64,000 bases of DNA from JAMQKA01 sp031569985. Lineage in GTDB: Bacteria > Bacteroidota > Rhodothermia > Balneolales > Balneolaceae. A program made the translations under genes and the position numbers. The notes beneath the pieces were generated by a model. It was not told the DNA's origin and did no database searches. It saw only the letters and a list, made by a program, of their open reading frames with translations. Location: the NCBI RefSeq assembly GCF_031569985.1, contig NZ_JAMQKA010000025.1, positions 1 to 64,000 on the forward strand, read 5' to 3'. Below, piece after piece: positions 1 through 9,717 of this stretch; position 1 is the stretch's first letter; each line of letters begins with the position of its first letter.

Positions 1-521
1 TTATCACAACCGTATCAAATGCAAGGTATTTTGGGAAATAGCGGAAAAACCTTGCATTTGAATCGCTAATTTAGTCTCCCAAGGTATTGGTAAATAATGA
101 CTTAGCACTCGCCTGAGGAAGCCCTACTTAAAACGGCTTAAAAATGAAGATCCATCTAGTCTTTTCCCGAAAAAAAATAATCCTCATTAGAATTGTAGTA
201 AATATCGAATCGAGACAAAATAGATTTTTGTTTCTAGCACCCTTCATTATAAGCCTCAAGAAAAATTGATGGATGAAAGCTAAAATTGTTTCCAATCTCC
301 CACCTTATCTCATTTCCGAGTCTTAACTGCGGTAAAATGCTCCATGTATCCGAAAATCGACAAATTTAAGATTGTAATATCAATTAAGCTCAAATTTCCA
401 TTCTAAGCGCCTATAACTAGAAAACAATACTAGATCACCCTTAAATTCGGGTGGTTTATGGTGGATTACACCAAATCCAGGATTTCAACCTCTTAAGAAT
501 AGTTCAAACTTATCCGACAAC
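1..521. other. AT-rich non-coding stretch
   Basis: I see no convincing gene here; all frames are broken by stops. The only structure I can support is the inverted repeat at its left end, listed separately. The stretch lies downstream of the TPR gene, which reads leftwards and stops at 522. Confidence 0.5.
16..60. repeat. 12-bp perfect inverted repeat
   Basis: CAAATGCAAGGT (16-27) is matched exactly by ACCTTGCATTTG (49-60) across a 21-nt loop. A transcript would fold into a hairpin. No T-run follows either arm, so it is not a standard terminator. It may belong to a repeat or element cut by the window edge. Confidence 0.5.
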
Positions 522-1319
522 TCATTCCATTTTTTGTTGAAGTTCCGGTAGAAGTACCTCTTTTACCCAGTAATAATCCGGATCAATTTGAAGTGCAGTT
601 TGATAGGCCTCTTTTGCAAGTGCTAGTCGTTCCTGTTCAATATAAGCCTGGGCCAGCCACGCATAATTTTCGGCTTCACCCCAGTCGGGATACGGTTCAC
701 TGGATGAGCTCCATTGTCCAAAATAATCCCTAGCCTTTTTAAACGTCTTAATTGCCTTTTCAATACTTCCACCAAACATTGCGGGTTTATACATCAGGCT
801 GATACCGTTAATCATGGTCACCCTGGGGTTTTGTGGGACCAACGCCAGCGCTTTTTTAATCGCATTTTCTGATTTTGGTCCATACCGCATCCCGGAAATC
901 ATTCCTGTGGCCTTCATACCGTAGCAATTCCCCAGCAAGGCCCAGCCTTCAGCAAAAGTTGGATCCATTTCAGTTACCTTTTCCAATTTTTTAATACTCG
1001 CATTGAGATATTGCTCTTTTCTATCCTCTGGAATATCGGAAAATAAGCTGCTGAGCCGGTAATTGGCGTATGCGATATAGTAATTGGCCAGCATGCTGTA
1101 CTCATGATTTGGAATAAACCCTTCAAAGTTGTTCTTGGCGGCGATCAACTCCTGCTTATCGCCATTAGTAATTGCTGAATCAAGCTTTGTTTTTGTCTCT
1201 AGAAAAGTTTTGGCAGCTGAGTCATCCCTTACTTCACTTTGTACAGGGAATAATCCCAACAGGAGTAAAAAAACTGAAGTTATTGTAACTATCTGTTTCA
1301 ACATATCTCTAATTTTCAT
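522..1319 (-). CDS. Secreted TPR-repeat protein
   Basis: This encodes about 265 residues. I chose the ATG giving MKIRDMLKQI because it begins a clean signal peptide (basic start, then a long Leu/Val/Phe stretch ending near residue 29). An ATG four codons upstream adds nothing recognisable. The mature part is helical, with TPR-type units: one around residues 105-145 and a clear C-terminal unit in which AWLAQAYIEQERLALAKEAY leads into a LQIDPDYY turn. TPR proteins bind other proteins, so a periplasmic scaffold is plausible, but no partner is visible. The gene is divergent from the phosphatase gene and looks monocistronic. The family assignment is fair; the cellular role is unknown. Confidence 0.7.
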   Translation of the reverse strand: MKIRDMLKQIVTITSVFLLLLGLFPVQSEVRDDSAAKTFLETKTKLDSAITNGDKQELIAAKNNFEGFIPNHEYSMLANYYIAYANYRLSSLFSDIPEDRKEQYLNASIKKLEKVTEMDPTFAEGWALLGNCYGMKATGMISGMRYGPKSENAIKKALALVPQNPRVTMINGISLMYKPAMFGGSIEKAIKTFKKARDYFGQWSSSSEPYPDWGEAENYAWLAQAYIEQERLALAKEAYQTALQIDPDYYWVKEVLLPELQQKME

Positions 1320-1540
1320 TATACCCGGCACGATTAAACTATTTTGCTGATGCCGGAGTTCATAAGTGACTCAATGATCGGAGTACTTCATTTGATTTAA
1401 AATTAAGTAGCTGAATCTACGGTTTATTTAACTTTTTATATTAAATAAGTTCCATTTATCAGAGTTAAAGAATAGGTGAATTCCAGGACTTTTTTTCATA
1501 AACTTTGGGGCTGAATATTCCAACTTTACGATCCCTCTTT

Positions 1541-1987
1541 ATGAATTCTGTTCTATTTCTCTGTACCGGTAATTACTATCGCAGCCGGATGGCGGAAGAA
1601 CTCTTTAATTTTTGGGCCCAAGCTACCGAACTGCCGTGGAAAGCTCAATCTGCAGGACTCCGCAAGGACATGTCAAAATCACCAAATGAGGGCCCGATCT
1701 CTGAACATGCGGTCCATATGCTCACCAAAAATGGCTACCCGGTGGCCACCCGCAATCGTTACCCCCGCAGTGTGGCAGAAAAAGAGCTCAAAGTACATGA
1801 TATGGTTATCTGCCTGCACAGAACGGAGCACGAACCGATGCTTCACAAGCGGTTTCCCAAAAATAAAGCTGAGATCATGTATTGGGAAGTGCCGGACGTT
1901 CAGTACATGGAGCCGGAAGAAGCGTTCAGTCGCATAAAAAAAGAAGTGAGCCAGCTAATTTCTATTTTGAGCTCTACCAACCAGTGA
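1541..1987 (+). CDS. Low-molecular-weight protein tyrosine phosphatase-like protein
   Basis: The start giving MNSVLFLCTGNYYRSRM puts the phosphate-binding loop at residues 8-15, as in the low-molecular-weight phosphatase and arsenate-reductase fold. An ATG 12 codons upstream would add an unlikely extension. The loop fits C-x5-R (C8, R14). The usual second cysteine of CxGNxCRS is replaced by Tyr, a natural variant worth noting. A late VPDV motif within YWEVPDVQYM sits where the general-acid Asp-Pro of the family lies, but the Pro is Val. At 149 residues it has normal family length. It probably dephosphorylates phosphotyrosine or a small phosphoester. The substrate is unknown and no kinase or exopolysaccharide cluster adjoins it. 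Confidence 0.75.
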   Translation: MNSVLFLCTGNYYRSRMAEELFNFWAQATELPWKAQSAGLRKDMSKSPNEGPISEHAVHMLTKNGYPVATRNRYPRSVAEKELKVHDMVICLHRTEHEPMLHKRFPKNKAEIMYWEVPDVQYMEPEEAFSRIKKEVSQLISILSSTNQ

Positions 1988-2016
1988 TTCAACTTTAATA
2001 ATTAATCCTACCAGGT

Positions 2017-2829
2017 CTAATAAATTCTGCGGTGATCAAGAGAAGGAATACGTTTGCGCACTTCTTTTATACGATTGAGATCAATTTCAGCGATCGCCAT
2101 CCCAATTCCTGTACCTGCATCAGCCAGCATATCCCCCCAGGGATCGATAATTAGGCTGTGACCATGCGTTTTCCGCTTTTTCCCGTGTGTTCCGGTTTGT
2201 GCGGGAGCGAATACATACGAAGTGTTTTCTATGGCCCTGGCCCTCAGCAGCGGTTCCCAGTGATCTTTGCCGGTTGTGGCAGTAAACGCCGACGGCACAC
2301 AGAGAATCTCTGCCATCCGTTCGGTTAGTGAACGATAGAGCTCGGGAAATCGCAAATCGTAACAAATACTTAACCCGATGTTCCCTATTTCCTGCGTCCT
2401 GCTTACAACGGGCTGATTTCTGCCCGACTCCACATAGTCAGACTCCCGGTAGCTCTCTCCTTCCGGTAGCTCCACATCAAAAAGGTGAATTTTATTGTAC
2501 CTGGCCACTGTCCTCCCATCTGGATCGATAAGCAATGACCGGTTGTATACCTTGCCATTTTCCGCGGGTGCTGAAAAACTCCCTCCCAAGAGATAAATCT
2601 CAAATTCCTTTGCTGCTTGTTCAAGAAATTCAGGCGTGCGTTCCGCAATTTTCTCAGACTGTTCTAATCTCACATTTAAATCACCTAAAAAGGTAAAATT
2701 TTCTGGTAAGCCAACGAACAAGGCACCTTCTCCCGCAGCTTTCTTAATTAGCGCATACGCCTGTTCCAGGTTGTGTTCAAAGTTGGGTTGACTGTTCATT
2801 TGGATGGCAGCCGCCCGGAAGAATTTCAT
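2017..2829 (-). CDS. Carbon-nitrogen hydrolase (nitrilase superfamily, Nit1/Nit2-like amidase)
   Basis: This 270-residue cytoplasmic amidase has the complete Glu-Lys-Cys triad of the nitrilase superfamily: E43 in LPENFTFLGD, K113 in YNKIHLFDVE, and the nucleophile C156 in SICYDLRFPELYR. The HLFDVE and CYDLRFPE contexts match the Nit branch, which includes deaminated-glutathione amidase and omega-amidase. Members repair or recycle amide side-products such as deaminated glutathione or alpha-ketoglutaramate. I cannot tell which substrate applies. The start ATG follows a weak AT-rich leader. It converges on the phosphatase gene with a 29-bp gap and stands alone upstream. Confidence 0.85.
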   Translation of the reverse strand: MKFFRAAAIQMNSQPNFEHNLEQAYALIKKAAGEGALFVGLPENFTFLGDLNVRLEQSEKIAERTPEFLEQAAKEFEIYLLGGSFSAPAENGKVYNRSLLIDPDGRTVARYNKIHLFDVELPEGESYRESDYVESGRNQPVVSRTQEIGNIGLSICYDLRFPELYRSLTERMAEILCVPSAFTATTGKDHWEPLLRARAIENTSYVFAPAQTGTHGKKRKTHGHSLIIDPWGDMLADAGTGIGMAIAEIDLNRIKEVRKRIPSLDHRRIY

Positions 2830-2970
2830 AATTACTTATATTGAAGGATTAACTATTCAGCGTACAAACCTGATATTAGCGATAGAACACTTTGGTTGCC
2901 AGAGAGGCAAACCTTTTTAAATCGATTAAGGTAAATACATGTTAGGGAAATGGTCCTATAGTACAAAATA

Positions 2971-4005
2971 CTAATTGCTGACAAGTTCTTGTCCTGTACC
3001 GTCGGTTGAGATCATAAAAAGCCGGGTTTCTCCTTCCTGAGTAGACAGATAAGCAACTTTCCTGCCATCAGGTGACCAGGCTCCACAATATTCATTGCCT
3101 TCGTCATAGGTCAAACGCCGGATATTCTCTCCATCCGAATCCATAATAAAGAGGTCGAATCCCCCGTCTCCACGATCTGAAGAAAATAGAATTTGGTTGC
3201 CATCTGGTGACCATACCGGGGAAATGTCGTAGGAAGGATTATCAGTCAATTTTCGTTTGTCTTTCCCATCGGAATTCATCACCCAAATATCAAAAAATCC
3301 GGATTCGTTTGAGATGTACGCAACGTTCTTGCCATCCGGAGACCAAACGGGATCGAGATTATATGCAGGAGAATAGGTTAGCCGTGTCTGCTCGGTCCCA
3401 TCCGCATTCATCACGTAAATTTCCGGCTGGTAGTCGCGACCCGAAACAAAAACGATCCGTTTTCCATCTGGTGAAAAACGCGGTTGAAGATCACTTGCAT
3501 CATTCCAGGTCAACGGTTGTCGGTCTCTCCCCCGCCGGTTCATTTTGTAGATTTCATAATTTCCTCTTTCACTCCGTAGATGAGCTAAAATTGTTCGGCC
3601 ATCTGGCGACCAGTTTGGCAGGTAACCATCCCGGGCATATGTTTCATACAGCCCCTTGATTTTATAGACTATGGTGTCAGGAGGATGTGGCGGAACAGTG
3701 CTTTCGCGGTCGGAATAAAAGGCGATATTTCGTCCAGTGGGCGACCAGGCGGGATAAAGATCGTTCGCGGGGTGATCAGTGATTTGCTCCATAGAATCAT
3801 CACTGAGATTAACGATATACACATCGTAGTTTCCGCTGTAGGAGGCTGAAAAGGCCAGTTTTTGCCCGTCTGGTGACCAGTAGGGTCCTGTGGCAATGCG
3901 GCCGTCCGGCGTGTAAGCTTGGGCACAAATAGTTTCTACATTGGCAAATAACCAGAACGTCAACAAGACCAAAAGATAACATGAACGGAGTTTAACTATA
4001 AGCAT
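2971..4005 (-). CDS. Secreted TolB-like beta-propeller (PD40 repeats)
   Basis: I chose the internal ATG giving MLIVKLRSCY because an AGGAAGGAG Shine-Dalgarno lies just upstream and a signal peptide ends at ICAQA. The longer frame would bury both. The mature chain of about 320 residues is almost entirely seven copies of a W/F-SPDG-(K/R)-aliphatic unit, for example PYWSPDGQKLAF, PVWSPDGKNVAY and GAWSPDGRKVAY. Each is one PD40 blade, together making a seven-bladed propeller. It resembles the C-terminal domain of TolB but lacks the TolB N-terminal domain, and no tolA/tolQ/tolR or pal gene is near, so I do not call it tolB. A periplasmic binding or scaffold role is inferred. Confidence 0.8.
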   Translation of the reverse strand: MLIVKLRSCYLLVLLTFWLFANVETICAQAYTPDGRIATGPYWSPDGQKLAFSASYSGNYDVYIVNLSDDSMEQITDHPANDLYPAWSPTGRNIAFYSDRESTVPPHPPDTIVYKIKGLYETYARDGYLPNWSPDGRTILAHLRSERGNYEIYKMNRRGRDRQPLTWNDASDLQPRFSPDGKRIVFVSGRDYQPEIYVMNADGTEQTRLTYSPAYNLDPVWSPDGKNVAYISNESGFFDIWVMNSDGKDKRKLTDNPSYDISPVWSPDGNQILFSSDRGDGGFDLFIMDSDGENIRRLTYDEGNEYCGAWSPDGRKVAYLSTQEGETRLFMISTDGTGQELVSN

Positions 4006-4164
4006 TAGGAACTCCTTCCTTAAGCAGGGTTTACCGGAGTTAATGCAATATGCTACCCTGCGCAACGAAATTCAATACGTCAAAATACTTTACCCGGAAT
4101 AAGTTTGTATGAGATAACTATATTTATTAACACTAATCACCTTAAGTTATTGTGGTGCATAGAC

Positions 4165-5796
4165 TTATACTTGTATTACTCCCGTTTTGAAATCTTCAAT
4201 ATCAGGATTGTGATCGGCGCATTGAATGGCTTTGGAAATCTTGCCACGCGTCTCCACGGGATTTATGATAGCATCAATCCACAGGCGAGCCGCAGCGTAG
4301 CGAACATCTGTCTGGTGCTCGTAGCGCTCGCTGATCTCTTTCATGATCTCCTCCTGCTCTTCTTCGGTGATCTCTTTACCCTGCTTCTCCAGTGTTCTGA
4401 CTTTAATCTGTGTCAACACTTTGGCGGCCTGCGTTCCACCCATAACAGCGATCTGTGCAGAAGGCCAGGCGTACATAAACCGTGGATCATAAGCGCGACC
4501 ACACATCGCATAGTTACCCGCCCCGTAGCTATTGCCGATCACGATGGTAATCTTAGGGACCGTACTGTTGGCCACAGCGTTTACCATTTTGGCTCCATCT
4601 TTGATAATACCCCCGTGCTCCGCCCGTTTTCCGATCATAAATCCCGTCACATCCTGGAAAAAAATGATGGGAATTTTTTTCTGGTTGCAGTTCATAATAA
4701 ACCGGGCTGCTTTGTCGGCGCTGTCGGAATAGATGACGCCGCCGATCTGCATCTCCCCCTGCTTGTTTTTCACTACTTTTCGCTGATTGGCTACGATCCC
4801 AACGCTCCACCCGTCAATTCGGGCATAACCAGTAATTAACGTCTGTCCATATCCTTTTTTGAACTCAGTAAAACTGTCCTTATCGACGATACATTCCAGG
4901 ACGTTATTCATATCATACGCCTTGGTCCGATCTTCCGGGAATACCTCGAAGATATCTTTTGGATCCCTGGCTGGTGGTTTCGCCTCTTTCCTGTTAAAAC
5001 CAGCTTTGTCAAACGGTCCGAGTTTATCCACGAGGTCTCGAATTGTACTAAGGCACTCCTCATCATTTTCCATTTTGTAGTCAGTGACTCCACTGATTTC
5101 GGTATGAGTAGTAGCGCCGCCCAGTGTCTCATTGTCCACATTTTCTCCTATAGCGGCTTTTACCAGGTAGCTGCCGGCCAGGAATACGCTCCCTGTCCCG
5201 TCCACGATCAGAGCCTCATCGCTCATTATTGGCAGGTAAGCCCCTCCTGCTACGCAGCTCCCCATAATGGCGGCAATTTGCGGGATGCCTTTGGCACTGA
5301 TGACAGCATTATTCCTGAAAATACGCCCAAAGTGTTCCTTGTCGGGAAATATTTCATCCTGCATCGGCAGGTAAACACCGGCTGAATCCACCAAATAAAT
5401 GATCGGGAGATGGTTCTCAATGGCAATTTCCTGGGCCCGCAGATTTTTCTTTGCCGTAATCGGAAACCAAGACCCTGCCTTCACCGTGGAGTCGTTGGCA
5501 ACAATCACACACTGCCGACCTGATACCTGCCCAATTCCAATGACAACACCCCCGGCCGGGCATCCGCCTTCATCCTCGTACATCTCAAAACCGGCCCAAA
5601 GTCCCAGCTCATTTAGTTCGGTACCCTGATCGATAAGCCGTTGGATACGTTCCCTGGCGGTGAGTTTACCTTGCTTGTGCTGTTTTTCAATTCGCTGGGC
5701 CCCTCCTCCCTGTTTTATCTCCGACTCGGCTTGCTGTATCTCTTTTATTTTAGACTGTATGGCGTGTAATTCTGATGAATCATTCGTAGAACTCAT
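4165..5796 (-). CDS. Acyl-CoA carboxylase, carboxyltransferase (beta) subunit, methylcrotonyl-CoA type
   Basis: The 543-residue protein is a full-length biotin-dependent carboxyltransferase with the usual N and C crotonase-like halves. Oxyanion-forming glycine pairs occur in MGSCVAGGAYLPIMSDEALI and in VIGNSYGAGNYAMCGRAYDP. It carries carboxylate from carboxybiotin to an acyl-CoA in the cytoplasm. The stretch QDEIFPDKEHFGRIFRNNAV is closer to 3-methylcrotonyl-CoA carboxylase beta (leucine breakdown) than to propionyl-CoA carboxylase beta, as far as I can judge by eye. No biotin carboxylase/biotin carrier subunit or acyl-CoA dehydrogenase is adjacent, so its partner must be encoded elsewhere. 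The family is certain; the exact substrate is only likely. Confidence 0.85.
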   Translation of the reverse strand: MSSTNDSSELHAIQSKIKEIQQAESEIKQGGGAQRIEKQHKQGKLTARERIQRLIDQGTELNELGLWAGFEMYEDEGGCPAGGVVIGIGQVSGRQCVIVANDSTVKAGSWFPITAKKNLRAQEIAIENHLPIIYLVDSAGVYLPMQDEIFPDKEHFGRIFRNNAVISAKGIPQIAAIMGSCVAGGAYLPIMSDEALIVDGTGSVFLAGSYLVKAAIGENVDNETLGGATTHTEISGVTDYKMENDEECLSTIRDLVDKLGPFDKAGFNRKEAKPPARDPKDIFEVFPEDRTKAYDMNNVLECIVDKDSFTEFKKGYGQTLITGYARIDGWSVGIVANQRKVVKNKQGEMQIGGVIYSDSADKAARFIMNCNQKKIPIIFFQDVTGFMIGKRAEHGGIIKDGAKMVNAVANSTVPKITIVIGNSYGAGNYAMCGRAYDPRFMYAWPSAQIAVMGGTQAAKVLTQIKVRTLEKQGKEITEEEQEEIMKEISERYEHQTDVRYAAARLWIDAIINPVETRGKISKAIQCADHNPDIEDFKTGVIQV

Positions 5797-5908
5797 AGTA
5801 ACTGACCCGATTTTTTAGCTGTGAAGAGACTGCAGGCGTCAAAAAAATAAACAAATTCTCCACCTGTTACTAATCATTGAATCAGTTCGAGATCTGTTTA
5901 TAAATAAA

Positions 5909-6874
5909 CTACGTATGCTCCAGTTTCTTGGGTTGTACTATTATGCCATTGCTTATCTCTTGCTGATGAATGTTCCAGTAGAGTTCTATTCGATCGCAAA
6001 AATCACCAGGGGTATCAAAATAGAACTTCTCCCCTTTCATCAGGGCGTGTTCTTTCATTAACCGCCTGTGTTTTTCTACAATAGCATTGAATAGTAGTTT
6101 CTCAGTTTCATCAGTGAAGGGTTCACCAAGTTGTTTAATGGCAAGGTGAAGATTATGCAAATCTTTAAACGTACCGGTAAAATTGGTAATATCATGTAAT
6201 TCATCTTCGAGTGTTTCAAACATTTGGGGCCAAAGGCGGTTAAGAACGTCAAGCTGATAACGCAGGTACTTTCCTCTCTTTCGCCACTCATGTAAATCTT
6301 CAACGCCCCCATTTTTCTTTGAATTTTGCAATCCCTTGCGACCTCGTTTGTATGTGCGCTTAATACTCGGACGTATATCATCGAATGTTTTAATATCGAT
6401 CGGCCATCCGGATATTGCTTTAATCTTTTTCTCTACAGATTTCCTTATTTTTTCAAGTCGATTCTCTTCTCGGAATACCTTTTTAGCCACCTTCTCCCGA
6501 TCTTGCTGTAATTCGTCTTCCAGAACGTTGAATGACTTCTCATACAGTTGAGAGTCATACTGCTCCAACAGAACATTTAAAGTCTCAATATTGGCTGTAC
6601 GATCCCGTATCCCAGAAATCTCCCGCCCCAGATCCCGGAACCAGGCATTCTCCTTTTTATAGTACTCAATATGGTCACGAACCAGCCGCAGGCAACCCCT
6701 GATTTTCTTAAACGCCTTTCGTGTTTCGTGGACTGCTTTGTGCTTTTCGTCCATGGTATCAGATTTTTTCAAATAATCCAGTGCCGTATTGCACTCGTTG
6801 ATCATCAATCGTTTCAGGCCAATTGAAAAATCTTCAGTATAGGCAAGTTGAATACTCATGCAGGTAATTTCCAT
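5909..6874 (-). CDS. CHAD domain protein
   Basis: A soluble, strongly charged helical protein of about 321 residues with the CHAD pattern of conserved histidines and basic residues: AVHETRKAFKKIRGCLRLVR near residue 50, DLHEWRKRGKYLRYQLDVL near 195 and a C-terminal LMKEHALMKGEKFYF. CHAD domains bind polyphosphate and often accompany CYTH phosphatases or polyphosphate metabolism. No such gene is adjacent here, although a possible CYTH-like protein lies far away at 62010. The start could instead be the Met at residue 6 (MSIQLAYTEDF); neither has a clear ribosome-binding site. It is divergent from the GWxTD gene. Confidence 0.85.
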   Translation of the reverse strand: MEITCMSIQLAYTEDFSIGLKRLMINECNTALDYLKKSDTMDEKHKAVHETRKAFKKIRGCLRLVRDHIEYYKKENAWFRDLGREISGIRDRTANIETLNVLLEQYDSQLYEKSFNVLEDELQQDREKVAKKVFREENRLEKIRKSVEKKIKAISGWPIDIKTFDDIRPSIKRTYKRGRKGLQNSKKNGGVEDLHEWRKRGKYLRYQLDVLNRLWPQMFETLEDELHDITNFTGTFKDLHNLHLAIKQLGEPFTDETEKLLFNAIVEKHRRLMKEHALMKGEKFYFDTPGDFCDRIELYWNIHQQEISNGIIVQPKKLEHT

Positions 6875-7179
6875 TTTAGTTAATCACACGCAGTTGACAA
6901 AAGGATGAATCGAAGAATTAAAATTCTGCGAATGAGAACTTTTTTTGGAACAAGTTTTCTTAAGGAGCATTTTTCGTAGCTATAACAACAATAAATTGCA
7001 TAGTTGAGTTTAATTTAGCAATCACTTCAAAGTAGAATAATACTCAATTCTAAATGCGTTCTAACAAACAATAACCGATGAGCAGGAAAGTTAGATAGAA
7101 TAGGTAAACAAATTTTAGAATGCTGCACGGGAATATTAAATTGTTATCGAAACTGTTTAAAAAATAAATCATCAAATAC
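6875..7179. other. Divergent AT-rich intergenic region
   Basis: This 305-bp region separates two divergent genes and must carry promoters for both. It is very AT-rich with several A/T tracts. I see no clean operator, riboswitch or RNA gene. Confidence 0.4.
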
Positions 7180-8595
7180 GTGACTATCTCAAAAAAGGTA
7201 TCCTACACAATACTCTCTTTGTTGCTACTAATGATGATAGGTTTACCGGTTCAGGCTCAGCGGGGTATTTCGTATGAGCAACTGGCAAACCAGCAGAGAG
7301 AGCAGAATATATTCATTGACAACTTTACTCTGCCCGGCAGCCAGGCGGGAACGGTGCAGTTTGTTACGACTTTCCGAATCGACTATAACCTGTTGCCCTT
7401 TAAAAAATATGACGGTTCGGAGGAAGGGAGAAACTTTTTCAGTACTATCGGGATGAATATTGAGATATTCCGAGATCCCAATCCACCGGAAAAACGCAGG
7501 CGCAACAGGGATTTTTCTGTTGAGGGACTAGAACCGGTGGACCGAACTTTTTGGAAGGATACCGCCTATGCCGAAAACTATGAGCAGACGAAATCCAAAA
7601 ACAAATTTATCACTGGCAAGTTGGTTTCCGAGCTAAAGCCGGGAAATTACAGCTATATTCTGCAATTTACCCGTGGTGAGCAGGTGGATGGACGAACATC
7701 CAGGAAAAGATTTGTAAAAATTAAACCCTATCAAGAAAAGAAGGCAGGCCATATAATCCTGGCTGAAAGCGTAGACAAGGCAACCGGCTCGGGAACCTCA
7801 GATTCTATTCAACTGCTCAATTTTGGAACAAACGTTTATTACGGGAAGGATTTTTACGCCTTTGCTCATCTGCCTGGGTTCCAGCCGTCTGACAACTATA
7901 GCTTCAATGTTCATACAGTGGATATCAGTGAACGCGATACCACAAAAAAGGAATTGATCCATTCGGGTAACATCAGGCAGGATCAGATCTATGGAAGCAT
8001 AAAACCGGAATTGACAACGCAAAATTCGTTAGAACACCTGGTACTAAAAGAAGTTTCAAACGGGTCAGCCTATGCACTGCTAACCATTCCCAACAGCCGG
8101 TTTATGAATGCAGAATATCTACTGGAAGTTAGCAAGGAAGGACAGAAAGAACCTGTAGCCAAAGCTGTTTTTCGTTCTAGATGGATTGAGATGCCTACAA
8201 GTCTACTGAATGTAAATGTGGCAATAGATATGCTGCGGTTTATTGAAAAAGAAGAAACGGTCCGACAGATGAAATCAGGGTCGAATGCGGAGAAAGAGAA
8301 TAAGTTTCGGGCATTCTGGGAGAAGCGGGATCCCACCCCGAAAACTGAGTTTAATGAGCTTATGGCTGAATATTATCGCAGAATTGATTATGCCTACGAA
8401 GAGTTTTCAACAATCAATGTTCAGGGTTATAATACTGACCAGGGAAATATTTACATCCGGTTCGGCCCTCCCAAAAATATAGAGCGCAGGTTTCCGCCCG
8501 GAGAGCCTGCAGTGGAAATCTGGCAGTATGATAACCGAAAGTTTGTTTTTAGGGCTGTAAGTGGATTCGGGGAGTTCAAATTGGTTTCTAATTAA
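7180..8595 (+). CDS. Secreted GWxTD-domain protein
   Basis: The frame opens with GTG and gives a textbook signal peptide (MTISKKVSYTILSLLLLMMI, cleavage after VQAQ), so GTG is the likely start though no Shine-Dalgarno is visible. The mature protein is about 445 residues. The C-terminal 90 residues show the GWxTD family pattern: FRAFWEKRDPTPKTEFNELM, then YYRRIDYAYEEF, IYIRFGPPKNIERR and a final beta segment EIWQYDNRKFVFRAV. The Gly-Trp-x-Thr-Asp motif itself is not present in that exact form. The family is common in Bacteroidota and relatives and its biochemistry is not established. The N-terminal 300 residues look beta-rich. An envelope location is inferred from the signal peptide. Confidence 0.8.
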   Translation: MTISKKVSYTILSLLLLMMIGLPVQAQRGISYEQLANQQREQNIFIDNFTLPGSQAGTVQFVTTFRIDYNLLPFKKYDGSEEGRNFFSTIGMNIEIFRDPNPPEKRRRNRDFSVEGLEPVDRTFWKDTAYAENYEQTKSKNKFITGKLVSELKPGNYSYILQFTRGEQVDGRTSRKRFVKIKPYQEKKAGHIILAESVDKATGSGTSDSIQLLNFGTNVYYGKDFYAFAHLPGFQPSDNYSFNVHTVDISERDTTKKELIHSGNIRQDQIYGSIKPELTTQNSLEHLVLKEVSNGSAYALLTIPNSRFMNAEYLLEVSKEGQKEPVAKAVFRSRWIEMPTSLLNVNVAIDMLRFIEKEETVRQMKSGSNAEKENKFRAFWEKRDPTPKTEFNELMAEYYRRIDYAYEEFSTINVQGYNTDQGNIYIRFGPPKNIERRFPPGEPAVEIWQYDNRKFVFRAVSGFGEFKLVSN

Positions 8596-8721
8596 TCCTT
8601 TTTAAGACTAAAAAAATAGTTGCGTCGGTTTACAATTTATAACCGTATGCAGTATCCTTGCACTGCGTAAAAAGTTCCTGAATCATCACATTACTGTTTG
8701 AATTAGCACAAATAGAATAAC

Positions 8722-9717
8722 ATGAGCGTACGTATTGCTATCAGCATTGGAGATTACAATGGTATAGGTCCCGAAGTTGTTTTAAAATCACTCAAGAGTA
8801 ACAAGCTAACCGATTGCACACCAATTATTTTAGGTGATTCAAAAATTGTAGATTTCTATAGTGATTTGCTTGATATCCCACTGGAATATAACACAGCTGG
8901 AACCATGGAATCGGTTGTTGAGGGCCAGGTGAATGTGCTTAAATGCATGGATGAGCGGACGATAGAGCTCGCACCGGGCTCCCTGTCAAAGACGGCCGGG
9001 AAGTGTGCGATGTTGGCTGTGGAAAAAGGTATTGAATTGTGCAAGTCCGGACAGGCTGATGCCCTGGTTACTGCTTCGATCTCTAAAGAGGCGGTAAACC
9101 TGGCCGGCTATCATATTCCGGGGCACACCGAGTTTTTAGCTGAAAAGACGAAGACCGACGACTTTATTATGATGATGGTCAACCAGGAGCTGCGCATCGG
9201 GCTTATCTCCACGCACGTGCCGCTGGTTGAGGCTGGTAAATGGGTCTCCAGGGAACGGGTCGTTCGTTATATCAATATTCTCAGCAAAAGCCTGAGACAA
9301 GATTTCGGCATATCGTCCCCCAAAATTGCGGTATTGGGCTTGAATCCCCACGCCGGGGACGGGGGCATGATTGGACGTGAAGAGCTTGATACCATCACAC
9401 CTGCCATCAGGGAAGCCGATTCTGATCACCATATTGTGGAGGGCCCCTTCCCTGCCGATGGTTTTTTTGGAAATCGAACGTACAAACGGTTTGATGGCAT
9501 CTTGGCGATGTATCACGACCAGGGATTAATCCCATTTAAAACAATCTCATTTGGTGCCGGTGTTAATTTTACTGCCGGACTCCCGATCATCCGAACCTCT
9601 CCCGACCACGGCACAGCATTCGATATAGCGGGACAAGGCAAGGCCAATCCCGATTCCTTCCGCCAGGCGTACGACTTGGCGAAATCGTTGGCAAAAAAAC
9701 GAAAAGAGTCGGCATGA
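8722..9717 (+). CDS. pdxA: 4-hydroxythreonine-4-phosphate dehydrogenase
   Basis: PdxA oxidises 4-phosphohydroxy-L-threonine with NAD+ in DXP-dependent pyridoxal phosphate synthesis. The 331-residue length is normal. The family signature is complete: GDYNGIGPEV at the N-terminus, GHTEFLA around residue 134, and three metal-binding histidines, H165 (LISTHVPL), H210 (GLNPHAGDGG) and H265 (AMYHDQGLIPFK). The gene leads an operon: its TGA overlaps the ATG of the methyltransferase gene (ATGA), and that gene in turn overlaps ftsE. The short upstream region has a small hairpin, GCAGT/ACTGC, but no recognised riboswitch. No pdxJ is nearby. Confidence 0.95.
   Translation: MSVRIAISIGDYNGIGPEVVLKSLKSNKLTDCTPIILGDSKIVDFYSDLLDIPLEYNTAGTMESVVEGQVNVLKCMDERTIELAPGSLSKTAGKCAMLAVEKGIELCKSGQADALVTASISKEAVNLAGYHIPGHTEFLAEKTKTDDFIMMMVNQELRIGLISTHVPLVEAGKWVSRERVVRYINILSKSLRQDFGISSPKIAVLGLNPHAGDGGMIGREELDTITPAIREADSDHHIVEGPFPADGFFGNRTYKRFDGILAMYHDQGLIPFKTISFGAGVNFTAGLPIIRTSPDHGTAFDIAGQGKANPDSFRQAYDLAKSLAKKRKESA

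Noticed and set aside
2971..4005. Assignment as tolB
   Set aside because: PD40 blades alone are not specific, the TolB N-terminal domain is absent and no other tol-pal gene is adjacent.
4105..4839. Open frame of 244 codons on the plus strand
   Set aside because: It lies antisense to the carboxyltransferase gene, whose family signatures are clear. Codon pattern and composition show no real gene.
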